Shown in pieces: positions 1 through 12,446 of a stretch of 64,000 bases of DNA; the stretch's first letter is position 1; each line of letters starts with the position of its first letter. Source of the DNA: Coprinellus micaceus (lineage: Eukaryota; Basidiomycota; Agaricomycetes; Agaricales; Psathyrellaceae); the NCBI GenBank assembly GCA_951394405.1, contig OX596335.1, positions 4,712,001 to 4,776,000 on the forward strand, read 5' to 3'. The notes under the pieces are model-generated. The model was not told the DNA's origin. It saw nothing but the letters and a program-made list of their open reading frames with translations, and ran no database searches. The position numbers and the translations under genes were made by a program.

Positions 1-439
1 AAGCGGTAAACCCCAACCTGCCATAGCGCGTCGCGACGGGGCAGTTTGCGAAGCCATTCTTGAATATAACATGTCTGCAAGGCGATAGAGGCAGAAGGCA
101 CTTTAGTAAGGTTTCTCTCAAGGTAGCAGAGCGCCAAAGGCTTACCAACGAGTGCGCCCAGCATGGGCGGCTCGCCGAAACGCAGGTCCTCTTGAAAATC
201 TTCATCATTGAAAGCGGATTTGGATCCAAGTCCATCCATACCCACTTCATTCTCCAGACCTAGAACACGTTTATACCAAAAGGCGACAGAAGAAAAACGA
301 AAGACGTCTGCGACCGTGAAACCCCCAGACAATCGTGTGTGAAAGGTGTCAAATTACTCACACGTCTCCTACTAACAGTACACTGAATACAACAACAGAA
401 TGGAAAAAAAGCAACAGTGATTCCAAGATAGCGCTGATG
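1..439. other. Non-coding stretch, no gene recognised
   Basis: Nothing convincing is seen here. Its right end is the 3' flank of the minus-strand RRM gene whose stop codon lies at 440-442. Short open frames on both strands show no recognisable domain. Confidence 0.5.
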
Positions 440-1735
440 TTACTTCCTGGCGAACGTAATCTGGAGGTAATCCCATGGTCAGGTTAGTTATCTGAGCGAA
501 ACAAACGGTCGAGGACAGAAGCAGAAACAATCGAGGACAACGCACCTTGATCTTGTTCTCCCCGTCCAACTTGTAATTGTGCAGCGCATCCTTCGCCGCA
601 CTCGCACTTCCCTCGTCGAGGTACTCCACGAACGCGATATCTTTCTTGGTCGGGATGAGACGGACTTCGTATAGATTGGGGTATCTGTAATGACGGGGGA
701 AAAGCCAGTCAGTTCGCTGTATCTAGAAAGGACAATTGGGAGGGAAGGGAGAAACGCACTGGGAGAAGAGGGCGTTGAGCTGGTCCTTCGTGACCGACTC
801 GGGGAGGTTTTGCAAGAAGAGAATCTTGTTCGGTGGGAGGTACTCGTCGGGCATCTGGACTGCGGGTCTCTTCGCCGCCGGAATAGCGGCACCACCATCG
901 ACTACGGGGTGAGTTAGAACATAGGCCTATCGAATGAGTATCACTGAACTGAAAACTGGGAAACGCACTTTCCGCGGCTAACCGCTTGGCACGGAATTTG
1001 GATTTGAGGGGGTTCGTGTATCTGGTGCTTTCTGTAAAAGAGAGGTGAGAGGCTAGGAAGGGGGAGAAGAGAATGAGGGAAGAAAACATACTCTTGTGCT
1101 CTTGTCTCCGTTGCTTGTGTTCCTCTAGGTGTTCAGGATCTTGCTTCTCCACCACCGCGTCTGATCGCGTTCGTGCAAACGAGATTTGCTGGATGGCGGT
1201 CGCAGCGATGGCAGAAGCGTGTATATGGTCGATTGAATACAAGTCGTGGAACCTAAGGTCAGTATCTAAACTGAAAGGAAGGGTTGTAGTACGCACCATT
1301 GGTTTCGAATAAAGAGGGAACCTTTGCACCTCCGTCAGCGCCCTCTTCGCCACATCCGCATTCTCGAACGACACAAACGCCTGCCCCCGCATCCTCAAAT
1401 TGCTGTGTGCAACCACATCCACCACCTCTCCGTATGACTTGAACAATCCCCGCAGCGAAGATTTCATCACTGCAAATCCCATTCAGTCAGTCAGTTCTAA
1501 TCAATCACCCCCGCAGTGCAGAGAGTGAATGTGGGATCTACGTACCGTCAATCTTGATCTTCTCGTTGAGGTTCTGGATATACAGAGTCTCGCAAGCGTG
1601 CTCCTCCTGTACAGGCGGCGCCGTCGTCGTCCCTGGCACAGCTGCAATCGGTGCTGGTTGTGCGAGGCCTGGCGCCTCTGGGGTCACTACGACCCCCTGC
1701 ATAGCTGTAGGATCCGTCGGTGATACTTCTGCCAT
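440..1735 (-). CDS. U1A/U2B''-type snRNP RRM protein
   Basis: Predicted nuclear spliceosomal protein that binds U1 and/or U2 snRNA stem-loops. Seven exons fit (1735-1546, 1469-1297, 1188-1092, 1031-969, 901-760, 684-546, 460-440), giving 274 aa with frame kept at every junction. RRM1 lies at about residues 45-130 with RNP2 LYIQNLNEKI and RNP1 RGQAFVSF. A charged, Lys/Arg-rich linker follows. RRM2 at about 195-274 has RNP2 ILFLQNLPES and RNP1 KDIAFVEY and runs to the C-terminus (ITFARK). Two RRMs around a basic linker is the layout of human U1A (282 aa) and U2B'' (225 aa). One protein can serve both snRNPs in some eukaryotes, so U1 versus U2 cannot be settled here. It is divergent to the malic enzyme gene and shares its promoter region. 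Confidence 0.88.
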
Positions 1736-2349
1736 GTTTTATAGGGTCTACGGTGGGGATCCAAGGGGATTGGGGTACGAGGGGAAGGAGATGGTCGTGG
1801 ATTTCAATAAAGAACCAAGGGACTGGAACGTTGATGGCAGCGAGCTCAATATTTGGTTGTGCTTGATTCTAAGCTTGCCAGCCTTGCAGTCTCGGATCAG
1901 TACCGGCGCGGTGGGGCTGGAATTGGGCATGATGCCCCTGTCCGGTGGGCGCTTATTTCTAATGGCCAAAACCTAAGCACTGGCAGGCCACACGGATACA
2001 CACGCGATGCAGAAATGTCTCATATGGATATTTACTGAATCTATGGGTGCCTCCGAACCGTGGGACCCTCCTTGTAGCTTGGGTTGGTGACTTCGCTCAC
2101 CCATTCTGCCCGACGCTTTCCGGAATACCTCTCTATCAGCGGTGCTTCCAAGGCTACCGAGGCTCTAACAGCTCTTCGGGAGCTTCGATGTCGCGAGAAC
2201 GACCGACCTAGACCGAGCCTTACTCACCATCCCAGGTACTGGCCCCGATCATAGAACGCCTCATCGAGGAGATGACATCACCCCGCCAATAGAGGCCTTC
2301 TTATCTACCACACGTTCCTGGGTTTCCTTCATACCACACACACCCAGGC
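1736..2349. other. Divergent intergenic promoter region
   Basis: This 614-nt gap separates the divergent starts of the RRM gene (-) and the malic enzyme (+), so it should hold both promoters. It contains GGGCGCTTA at 1947-1955, a 9-mer repeated in other non-coding regions of the window. No TATA box is obvious. Confidence 0.45.
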
Positions 2350-4763
2350 ATGCCTCCCTTCCCTCACCCCCCACTGCACGCCCACAAACCGCGACACCTC
2401 CTCACCTCCAAGCTCAAAGTCGCGTTACGGGGCGACGCTCTGCTGAACTCGGGCCGTTTCAACAAGGGCACCGGGTTTCCGGTGAAAGAGCGCGATGCGT
2501 TTGGGTTGAGTGGGCGGTTGCCGTACCGCCAGAATACGTTGGAGCACCAAGTGGAGAGGGCGTATGAGCAGTTGCAAACGAGGAGCGAGCCGCTCAGGAA
2601 GAATACCTTCTTGCAGAGCTTGAAGGACCAGAATTGGACGTTGTATTTCGCGTTGATCCAGAAGCATTTGAAGGAGCTCGTCCCTATCATCTATACACCA
2701 ACACAGGTGGGCACTTGCTTGTAACACTGATTTTATCGCGTCACATACGAACTTATCTCTTTGATAGGGCGATGCAATTGCAGAATACTCGCACTTGTTC
2801 AGGAAGCCTAGCGGCATGTTCTTGACGTTCTCCGAGATGGACCGTATGGAAGAGCAGTTCCTCGAACAAACGAAAGGGAGGGAGATCGACCTCATCGTAT
2901 GCACCGACGCCGAGGCGATTCTAGGCATCGGGGACCAGGGTGTTGGGGTGCGTGCTCGTCGCGTTCTCATGCTTGCACCACGCTGATTGCTACGCCGCAA
3001 TCACAGGGAATTGGGGTGCGCTCATTTAACAACATGCCTCGTGATATCCACCCTCGAAACTAAATGAAAGCTTCTTTAGATATCGACGGCGAAATCAGCG
3101 ATGTATACGTGAGTGGCGAGGCTTTTCTAAGAATAGGACTGACCTTATCGCAGGCTCATTGGCGGTCTCGACCCCTCTCGAACTCTGAGCGTCATGCTCG
3201 ATGTTGGAACTAACAACGAAGGGTTGCTCAGTGATCCACTCTACGTCGTGAGTCGCTTCATCCATCCCAAATACGCTGATGTCGAACCGTTACCCGGGTA
3301 GGGCTGGCCCCACAAACGCGTCAGTGGGAAGGACTATGACGAGTTCATGGACAAGTGCGTGCCATCTACAGTCTTCTGGTCTCCGGAGGCGCAGCCGGTC
3401 TGATTCGAGCACGGCAGATTCGTACAACTGGTACGCAAGTATTTCCCGCACAGTCTCCTCCACTTCGAAGACTTTGGTGTGAACAACGCCTATCGCCTCC
3501 TCCACAAGTACAAGGACACGCATGCGGCCTTCAACGATGATATGTAGGTCGATCGTTCCTCACGCTTCCCATGTGTCACAAGCTAACCGGCATATCCACA
3601 GCCAGGGGACAGGCGCAGTCACCCTCGCCTGCATCATGGCCGCCATCGGTGTTTCGAGTCGCTCCTCGGCTGCTGTCTCTGGGTCCGACCAAGGCGCCAA
3701 GCTCAGCGACCAACGCTACGTGATCTTTGGCGCTGGCTCAGCAGGGATGGGTATCGCAGTCCAGGTCCGCGACGCTATGGTCACCGCTGACCGGATCTCT
3801 CGTGCGGAGGCCAACAGGCGGTTCTGGCTCATCGACCGAGAAGGGCTGTTGTACGACCACACCGGGGAGCAGATCGAGCATCACCACGAGTGGTCTTCGG
3901 CAAAGGAAGAGTTCGTCCGTCCATTCGAGGAGGGGTGGGGCGAAGGCAAGGACTTGAAAGAAAGTGGTGGGAACGTGAGCTTGTTGAAGGCGATCAAGCG
4001 CGTCAAGCCGACGGTATTGATTGGGTGCTCGACGGCTGCGGGGGCGTTCAATGAGGAGGTTGTGAAAGCGATGTGTGAGGGGCTGACGAATGGGGAGAAA
4101 CCGATTATCATGCCACTGTCGAATCCGAGTCGGTTGGTTGAGGCGAAGCCAGTGGATATTATGAAGTGGACGAATGGGAAGGCGTTGGTCGCTACTGGGA
4201 GTCCTTTTGGGACGGTCGAGATGAAGGTGGATGGGAAGGATAAGAGTTTCAGGTGCGTCGTTACTGCTCTATTTTGTGCACCATTGGCCTGACGCGGAGG
4301 GGAACATAGGATTGCCGAGTGCAACAACGCCCTGATCTACCCAGGCCTCGGGTTCGGCGCCATCCTCGCCCAATCGCGACGAGTAACTGACACAATGCTC
4401 ATTGCCGGCGCGCGCCGTCTCGCCGCCCTCTCTCCTGCGATCCAAGCTGCTCCCACCCACTCCGCCATCAAAGGCAGCTCCTCCACCCAAGGCTACGAGT
4501 ACGAGGGCGAATCGCTCCTGCCTGATTTCAACGCGGCGCCGGAAGTGAATTTCGAGATTGGGGTGGCGGTAGCGCAGCAGGCGGTGTTGGAGGGGACGGC
4601 GTCGAGTGAGTGGGCAAGGAGGAGTAGTGGGGCGGGGGAGGACTTTGCGGATAGTGAGGTTAGGGATTTGATTTTAGAGGAGGTGAAGACGAGGGCGGAG
4701 GAGAAGGTGTGGGTGCCGGTGTATCGGGGGTATGAATACGACCCGGAGGGGTTGACCGAGTGA
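2350..4763 (+). CDS. NAD-dependent malic enzyme
   Basis: Oxidatively decarboxylates malate to pyruvate and CO2 with reduction of NAD(P). Nine exons fit: 2350-2706, 2768-2947, 3007-3015, 3080-3108, 3154-3247, 3302-3354, 3418-3543, 3602-4252, 4310-4763 (650 aa). Visible signatures are the YTPTQGDAIAEY segment with the catalytic Tyr, GVGGIGISTAK with the conserved Lys, the metal-binding stretch [11 protein letters not shown]...NDDIQGTG, the dinucleotide fold [10 protein letters not shown], and [11 protein letters not shown] near the C-terminal third. Exon 3 is only 9 nt and encodes Gly-Ile-Gly of the conserved [13 protein letters not shown] stretch, which is why it is kept. The N-terminus is not clearly a mitochondrial presequence. 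NAD preference is inferred from overall family resemblance only. Confidence 0.93.
3007..3015 (+). other. 9-nt micro-exon of malic enzyme
   Basis: Encodes GIG between a CACAG acceptor (ending 3006) and a GTGCGC donor (3016). Without it the family-conserved GVGGIGIS would lose three residues but keep frame, so a gene predictor could easily skip it. Confidence 0.75.
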
Positions 4764-5520
4764 GTGGGGAATGATAGAAAGATGGGTGTAGCGAGGTTGG
4801 GTGAGAGGAATAGGGAGTAAGAGGGAAATGTGGGGTAGCTTCCCAGAGGTTGGAGGCGGAGATCGTTCCGTCGGTGCAGGATTTACCCAATAAAGCTTGT
4901 AGATAATAGATATAGATACTCACAGGGGATTCTCGAAAGAACCCACTCTTCGATATGGAGTACTAGTCCATTCCACGAGGGTTGGTCTACTTCGTGCGTG
5001 GCGTGTCGACAAAGGGTATATCCGCAATCCCTCTGAACGAACTTACCCTCGAGGGCGACTGGGCAATTTGTTTGACCAATAGGTATGATAGATGGATAGG
5101 AAAGGCTCTCCTCTCGTACCCGCGTTCTCATTGCAGGGTAGGTGCTCGGATACCTGGAGGCGGTAGACGTGGAGCTCGGGAGATGAGTCCCATCGCTCAT
5201 ACCTCGAACAAGATACCCAGGGGGAGATAACTTGGAAGCTGCGCGAGTTTCCTAACTTGGGGAGGCATTTTCAAACGCGAGGACCCAAGCTCGACATACT
5301 TATCGCATCCTACCCTCGATTTCGTCGTGCTTGATCCGCTTCGTGGGTGCCATGGTCGCCGTGCAAGTTCAAGCGCCCGTCTGACAGGTGGGATGCCGGA
5401 CCTTGCCGGCGGCTGTTCTCACGGGCTTGGCAGGGTCAAAACTGGTGCACGGCCGAAGTAAATCTAGATCTTGAACTTGAACCACCACCTACCATCGATT
5501 TCGCCCAACGTCAGCGAACT
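4764..5520 (+). other. Intergenic: malic enzyme 3' region, then duplicated promoter
   Basis: The left part is the 3' region of the malic enzyme gene. From about 5300 to 5520 the sequence resembles 7540-7734 upstream of the next F-box paralogue: both share phrases such as CCGCTTCGTGGGTG, TTCAAGCGCCCGT/CTCAAGCGCCCGT and CCTACCATCGA. The promoter was therefore duplicated together with the gene. Confidence 0.55.
4889..4894 (+). terminator. Candidate polyadenylation signal AATAAA
   Basis: A canonical AATAAA lies 126 nt after the malic enzyme stop codon. Fungal genes often lack an exact hexamer, so this is supportive rather than decisive. Confidence 0.4.
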
Positions 5521-7137
5521 ATGCACCACTGTCTTCAGGTATCCGAAGTGGTGCGATGTATCGTGAGCTACCTGCGCAAGGCAGATGCCTACCACCTGTC
5601 GACAACCTGCAAGGACCTGTTGGAACCCTGTCTTGATGAAGTCTGGCAGGAGATAGATTCATTCGAGCCTCTAATTGCCTGCTTGCCGGAAGATCTGTGG
5701 TTGGGTGCGGGAACGCCAGCTCAAGGAGAGGGTGGTGTGACGCTACTGGTGAGTGTTGCTTCTTCAAGCGACCGGAGCTGCTGCTGAAGTTGGACCCAGG
5801 ATCAGGGCCGCGAATTTCAGCGTGCGGACCTTCGTAGATACACGACTTGCTACGCGTCCAGAATTCGGAACGTCGACCTTGACTTTTACGACGGGTCGAA
5901 AGCCCTTTCTATCGAATCTCTACACGGCCTCCAGCTGATCATGGGGTGCCAGCCAGGAGTCCTTACGCCGCTGTTGAGGGAATTTGGGTGGCACAGCGCG
6001 GATTATTTAGCAGAATCGATGGGATGGGACTATACTCTGGGGCTCTCCACACACATGTCGCTTTTCATCGGAGAAAAGGTTGAAAAGCTGTCTGCTACAC
6101 TCGACTCGGGGGACCCAGCTGGCCACAAAGTTGCTTTCCATTCAGGATTGCAGCGCTGCCAAGCGAGCCTCAGGGACCTATGGATCTCAGGCAAAGAAGG
6201 TGTCGACCGATGTTTCCAATCCTTTTCGCTGGGAATGTTGGATACCCTCGCCATTCACAACGCTGACATCGCAGTCCTTCCTTACTTGATCTTACTTCCT
6301 AGGCTCCGCGACCTGACAGTTGCCGACCCTCAAGTTGGAAACCCCTCGCCGCCGCCGATCCCCGAAACATCCCCTCTTCCAGTTGTCGAAACCTTCAAAT
6401 CCCTTCGACGACTTAGCGTTGCAGCGCAAAGTGACGTTCTCGACATTTGTCATATATTGCCGCATCTCCCCTGCACCGAAGGGCTGGAGTCCTTAGAATG
6501 GAACTACAGATGGGAGGCTTTGTCTCTCACCCATGTCCAAGGATTTCTCACTACCCTCGAAAAACATTCTGACCGCTTGGATCTCATCTCTCTTGTCCTC
6601 AGAAATCTGAGCGAAGGAGTGCTGCGAGCAGAGCCTATCGAGATGGATCCCAGGCGATTAGATTTATCACCACTCCGAATTTTCAGCAAGCTTCAGGAGC
6701 TCCGTATCTCCATCTCCGACAGCATCAAGGTCACTCCTACCTTGATAGCGGAAATACCGGGCGTTTGGCCGCAACTACGCCATCTCCATCTATGCCCGTA
6801 CCTCCCTTCTAGCCACCCGCCCTCGATTGACCACACTCACATCCTTGAACTCACCCGGCGCCTTCCCAACCTACACTCACTGGGCGTCCAATTTGACGCC
6901 AGTAGCATCACGGGCCAGGAAGGCATTGTCGCGCGCCGTTCTAGGTTAAACAGCCTAACCGTCGGAAGGTCTCCTATCTGTTCCCCGTTTGGCGTCGTTT
7001 CGTTTCTTAGGTCCAACTTTCCCGAGTTGCAAACTCTCGAAATCCACTACATCGCTAAACCGAAGGACGATGGGTTGTTCAGGGCACGATGGGGCGTGGT
7101 CAGGAAGGGGTGGGAGGAAAGTCGAACGCAGCCGTAG
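5521..7137 (+). CDS. F-box-like/LRR protein, array copy A
   Basis: First of five head-to-tail paralogues. Two exons (5521-5748, 5800-7137) with a 51-nt intron give 521 aa. The N-terminal ~45 residues (MHHCLQVSEVVRCIVSYL...TCKDLLEPCLDEVW) resemble the short F-box-like segment of the greatly expanded Agaricomycete family that starts MHxCL and ends its first helix block with a LDEVW/LDxLW motif. The rest is leucine-rich with repeated strand-loop units (LRxLxVA, LQELRIS, LRHLHLCP), as in LRR-type F-box proteins. Family role, if typical, is substrate recognition in SCF ubiquitin ligases; the substrate is unknown. The phase-0 intron after codon 76 is shared by all array copies. It is very close to copy B, so the duplication looks recent. 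Confidence 0.8.
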
Positions 7138-7734
7138 GAGCACCCCCCCTCGTTCATATCATATACTTTCCCATCCAGATGAATGTTACGCGTCACCATT
7201 GGCGTCCGCGGCGCTTTGTATATCATTTTTGCTCTCGATTGTATTGTCGTCCCCAGCGACGGGCTCAACCACCGATCGACTGTGGGACTGCGTCTGTATA
7301 ACGGGACCGAAGTCCAGGACGGTCCTCGTGATTGTCCAGTTTGCCAACCGTGGCATACGGCCTCTAATCTCTTCACCTCCATCGGTATCCCCAGAGACTC
7401 GTTACCTGGGACATCCTTCCTCTTTCGTGTCCTGGTACGCGCCCGCGAACGAAGGATAGTACTTACCCTGGAGTCCTTGACGAGCATTACGCTGGGGGTC
7501 GTGGTGTCCGTTGGGAGGAGCATAATTGGAACGGCAAGGTATCCAGCAATCCCTATTTCATCGCGCTTGGCCCGCTTCGTGGGTGTCCTCAAGCGCCCGT
7601 GAGATGCCGGACGTTGCCGACACCTATTCTCACGGGCCTAACGCGGTCGAAACCTTGAACCCGAACCACAACCTACCATCGAGTTAGCCGAACTACCACC
7701 ACCGGCCATCGATCTAGCCCAACGGTGGCGGACT
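7138..7734 (+). other. Spacer between F-box copies A and B
   Basis: No gene is seen. The right part (from about 7540) is a diverged copy of the region upstream of copy A. The left part is copy A 3' flank. Confidence 0.5.
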
Positions 7735-9354
7735 ATGCACCACTGCCTTCATATCCCGGAAGTGGTCCAATGTATAGCGAGCTACCTGCGCAAGGTAGAT
7801 GCCTACCACCTGGCAATAACCTGCAAGGATTTGTTGGAACCCTGCCTTGATGAAATCTGGCGGGAGATAGATTCATTCGAGCCTCTAATTGCTTGCCTGC
7901 CGGGAGATCTATGGTTAGGTGTGGGGACGCAATCTCAAGGGGAGGACGAAGTGACAATACTGGTGAGTAACGCTTCTTCAAGTGGACGAAACTGTCCCTA
8001 AAGTTGGATCCAGGATCACGGCCGCGAATTTCAGCTTGCGGACCTTCGTAGATACACGACTTGCTACGCGTCCAGAATTCGGAGCATCGCACTTGAATTC
8101 GGCGACGGGACGAAAACCCTATCGAACGAAACCCTGCACGGCCTGCAGCTGATCACGGGGTGCCAGCCAGGAGCCCTTTCCCCACTGTTGAAGGAATTTG
8201 GATGGCACGACGCGGATGGTTTGGCGGAATCGGTGGGACGGGACTACGCCCTGTGGTTCTCCACACATATGTCGCTTTTCATCGGAGAGAAAGTTGAACA
8301 GGTGTCTGCTACACTCTTCTTCGAGGACCCAGCTGTCCACAAAGTTGCTTTCCATTCTGGATTGCAGCGCTGCGAAGCGAGCCTGAAGAACCTATGGATC
8401 TCAGGAAAAGAAGCTATCTATCGATGCTTGCAATCTTTTTCGCTGGAAATGTTGGACACCCTTACCATTCACGATGTTGATGGGGCGATTCTCCCTCATT
8501 TGGCCACACTACCTCGGCTTCGCCACCTGACAATTGCCAGTGACGGCCCTCAAATTGGAATCCTTCCTCCTCCACTTTCCCCCCTAACGACACCACTTTC
8601 GGTCGTCGAACCCTTCAGATCCCTTCGACGACTTGAGGTTTCAGCAATCCAGAGCGTACTCGACATCCGCCACGTACTGCCATCTCTCTCCCGCACCAAA
8701 CAGTTGCAGTCGTTAGAATGGGACTTCAGATGGGAGGATTTGCCTCTCCCCCTTTTTCAAGAATTTCTCAATACCCTTGAAGAACATTCTGACCGCCTGG
8801 ATCTCGTCACCCTCATTTTTCACAATAACTTTGACGGACGGCGAGAAGAGCCTATTGAGATGTACCCAAGGCGATTAGAGTTGTGGCCACTCCGAACTTT
8901 CAACAAGCTGCAGGAGCTCCGCATCCATGCACCCCACAGCATCAATGTGACTCCTACCTTAATAGCCGATATCCCAAGCTTTTGGCCGCAACTACGCCAT
9001 CTTTATCTATCCCCGCACCTTCATTCCAGCCACCCGCCGTCGATTGACCATACTCACATCCTTGAACTCTCTCGACGCCTTCCCAACCTACAACTTCTGG
9101 GCATCCAGTTTGACGCCAGCTGCATCATGGATCAAGATGGCATTGCCAGCCGCCCTTCCAGGTTAAACAGGCTAATTGTAGGAAGGTCTCCTATCTGTTC
9201 CCCATCTGGCGTCGTTTCGTTTCTTAGGTCCAACTATCCCGAGTTGGAAACTCTCGAAGTTTCCTACATCGCTAAACCAAAAGACGATGGGTTGTTCAAG
9301 GCGCGATGGGATGTGGTTTGGAAGGGATGGAGCGAAACCCGAACGCGGCCGTAG
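7735..9354 (+). CDS. F-box-like/LRR protein, array copy B
   Basis: Two exons (7735-7962, 8014-9354), 522 aa, with the same 51-nt intron position and length as copy A. The N-terminus MHHCLHIPEVVQCIASYL differs from copy A at only a few residues, and the C-terminal block (RSPICSPSGVVSFLRSNYPE) is nearly identical to the equivalent block in A. The ORF is intact. As for A, the sequence shows an F-box-like N-terminus followed by leucine-rich units; a role as an SCF adaptor is inference from family resemblance. Confidence 0.8.
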
Positions 9355-9912
9355 GGACACCCCGCCTCGTTTCCGATGGTGAGGTCTTTCAGTGACGAAC
9401 ATTAGAAGTACGTGTGGTGATGGTGTACTCCGTTGTCCCCTGTACGCACCATGTCTTCGATTGTACTTTCTTTTTCTTCTTCTTTTTACCAATTGCTGTG
9501 TTGTTGGCCATCTGTGCCGATCTCTTGCTGTTGTCGTCCCCCGAGACAGGCCCAATCACCGACCGACGGTTGAACGAAGTTGAGCAGTGGGCCTCATGCC
9601 TAACCAGATTGAGACCCGCCGATCGTCGCAATTCTTAGGACCGACATGTCGCAGTAAAAAATGTCCATTATTGGTTTTCATTGTTCCCCTTCCTTATGTG
9701 AAGCACGACAGTGAGTTCCACTGAGAACAGGCGCACCCTTTGTCGCGATTGCCCTATTATTTCATCATGACGATGGGTAGGCGTGTATAAACCCTAACCA
9801 GATGATCGTGCCCGAACGCGTCCCCATCACATCCTCTTCCTTCTCGACTTCCACCACCAGGCTGCCACTGCCCAAGTTGTGAAGCACCCGTCTCTGAAGT
9901 CTCCCATTCGTC
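9355..9912 (+). other. Spacer between F-box copies B and C
   Basis: No gene or structured element recognised. It contains a T-rich tract near 9470-9490 and presumably the promoter of copy C. Confidence 0.45.
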
Positions 9913-11510
9913 ATGCACCAGTGTCTGCGCGTCCATGACCTCCTGGCTTACATAGCTGGATACCTCGAGCGGAAAGACGCCTTCCGGTTCGCGTTGGCAT
10001 CCAAAAAGTTCTTCTTGGAGCCAGGGTTGGACGAAGTCTGGCGCGAGATCAGTTCTTTTGAACCTTTGCTTGCATGCCTACCGGAAGGAATTTGGAGTCC
10101 CAGAAGAACAGGGTGACGAAGACTATACATTGCTGGTGAGCACCTTCACCTTGCAAGGCCTACTCGCTTCTAAATGTGTTTCAGCATCTAAAGCGTCGAC
10201 TCAAACCTGAAGACCTAACCGAGTACTTGGAACGCTATGCTCCTCGAATCCGAAAGGTCGAGCTCGAACCTGCGTATGGGGCGCTTAGGGTCCCGTCCAT
10301 CGAATCACTCTATGACTTGCACCTAGTGACAGGGTGTAAGCCAGGAGCCCTCTCGCCTCAATTGAAGCATTTTGGCTGGTATAACATTGACGAAATGATA
10401 CCAACATACGGATGGGACTATGCTACGCAGTTGGCCCCACACATGACCCTCTTCTTGGGAAGCAAAGTGGAAAATCTCGATGTTTCCTTTGCCAACGACG
10501 ACCCGTTGTCGTTCCAGGCAGCCGTTCACTCCGTTACATCTCGCTACCAAGCGAATCTCCGAGAGCTTTTCGTTGTAGGGCTGGAGGCCAACAATCGCAC
10601 CTTCCGGTCCTTTTCTTTCGATCGATTGGAGAGCCTCTCTGTTAGGTGGGTGGCCCCCGCCGCCCTCCAATATCTGGCAAGGCTTCCCAGACTCCATACA
10701 CTTCTTCTATATTGCCTCTTTGAAGACAGCCTTCAACCACCCGCCGTCTCAATAGCCGCCCAGCCCAACTCATTTTCCGCCCTCCGGTCGCTTCAGGTGA
10801 GCACGACTGGACTCAGCCACATCCACCACTTTCTTCGGCACCTGCCTCCAAACCACGGGCTTCAGTCTCTTGTTTGGACTATGATCCTGCCAGAAGGCTC
10901 GGCGGCCTGGAACGGTTTCATTGAAACCCTCAACGGGCATTCCAATCGCTTCTTTGGCCTCAGCCATCTGGAACTCCGTTGTTCCAGATACGACACAACA
11001 CAAGAACCCGTCGACGCGGACGCACGCGAAATTGTCCCCCAACCGCTGTTCCCTCTCAAAACTCTTCGCACCCTCATCATCGATATCCCCCACAGCGTCG
11101 CGACTACCCCGTCCGTCATCTCCCAGATCCCCACTGTTTGGCCACGATTGCAGACGCTCGTGCTGTCGCCGTCAAGCTATAGCACCGACCCACCGGCCAT
11201 CGACCTTGGCCATATCCTCCAATTGTCTCAGAAACTTCCCGCCTTGCGTCGACTGGGCGTCCGGTTCGACGCGAGCCGCATCACTGGAGAAGCACGTTCC
11301 GTCGGACCCACTCCCAAATTGCATACCCTCAGCGTCGGGCGGTCATATATTGACTCGACGTCTGGAGTCGTCGCCTATCTCCTGCGTAATTTTCCGGAAC
11401 TGAGGTTCCTGGATACTCGGTGCGAAGGCGACCAGGATGTCGGAGCCGTGCTCAGGAAGAGGTGGGAGGCGGTGTATGAAGCGTGGGTTGAGGTTCGAGG
11501 CCTGGCGTAG
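9913..11510 (+). pseudogene. F-box-like/LRR array copy C, 1-nt frameshift in exon 1
   Basis: Exon 1 would be 9913-10135 and exon 2 10185-11510, matching the two-exon layout of the other copies. Exon 1 is 223 nt, one base more than a multiple of three. The frame that starts MHQCLRVHDLL stops at TGA inside the EGIWSPRRTG segment (about 10114-10116), whereas the frame leading into the conserved donor (EEQGDEDYTLL) is shifted by one base. The shift lies between about 10090 and 10110. Exon 2 is fully open for 442 codons and retains all leucine-rich units, so the break is either recent or a sequencing/assembly error. If the base is an error, this is a normal ~515-aa paralogue. Confidence 0.65.
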
Positions 11511-11555
11511 GGCAACTCATGGCCTCGGCTGAGGATGGCCAGCGAGTAATGCCGC

Positions 11556-11972
11556 ATGTGGACTGCGCCCCCTGACCCTGGAGAATATCTTCACATACGA
11601 CGAGGACTACATCAAGGTATCCTTACGACAGGCTCTTCACATTCTTCCCCCACCTCGAACGCTTGCATGTCATGCATGGAGACGCCACAGTTCTCGCAGC
11701 TGGACAATTGCTATAGGACTTCAGACTTGGACCCCCTCAACTCGCGTCGCACGAGGGCTTCCAGCCTCCACTTCTCCCTCGGCTTCGACGTAGGAGACGG
11801 TTTTACGGACGAGACTCTGGCCAAGTCCAGGGATACCTTTGTGGGATGGAGAAGCAGGGTACGGCGCCCAAGCTCAAAGTGGGCTAAACTCGAGGAATGG
11901 GACGTCGGTTTATACAATCGAGAGCCTTCTGCCTCGGCGGCTACCTACGACTGGGTTAACGGGGGCTCGTAG
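11556..11972 (+). pseudogene. Possible eroded remnant after copy C
   Basis: Several frames carry protein-like fragments in succession: FFPHLERLHVMHGDATVLAA around 11645-11710, then a frame ending KWAKLEEWDVGLYNRE near 11880-11930. The mix of leucine-rich and LEEWDV-type segments recalls the 3' part of basidiomycete F-box genes, but no single frame is continuous. It could also be a small unrelated gene. Weak call. Confidence 0.25.
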
Positions 11973-12446
11973 ATGCTTTGTACGTAGAGATGTGTCACCT
12001 TGCCTTGATCAAACAGGGGGTGTGAGTGTGATAGTACGCCAACAAGCTCTGTGGCCCTACCCTTGTCCCATCTTCACTATTTACCTTGATTTGATTGAAG
12101 CTTGGGCGGCTGGCGGTTCGGGGTGTTTACCATCTACATTGCATAGGTTAGAATTCGCAATTTCGTTGTTCATCTCAACCTGGACACCCGAACCCATTCT
12201 CTCCCTTCGTCTGACCATCTAATTTGCTACAAAATGAGGTCCTCCCATCTCGCCTCTCGCTATGGGGGATTGCCAACGATGGCCCCTATCTGCCACCCAA
12301 ACCCTAACCTCAGTGCGCCAAAGTATTCGACGCGACGACACCTGTTCCTCTTCTCCTTCCACCTGATTCGTGGCCCCCTCTTGCCTCTCCCTTCACCACC
12401 ACTGTTTGTAAGCGGCAGCCCTTTTGGAGAGTCATCGATCAACGCC
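11973..12446 (+). other. Spacer before F-box copy D
   Basis: No gene recognised. An in-frame ATG at 12234 could extend copy D by 71 codons, but the added residues do not align with the paralogues, so the downstream start at 12447 is preferred. Confidence 0.4.

Noticed and set aside
12234..12446. N-terminal extension of F-box copy D
   Set aside because: In frame but has no counterpart in the paralogues, all of which begin at the MHxxL motif.
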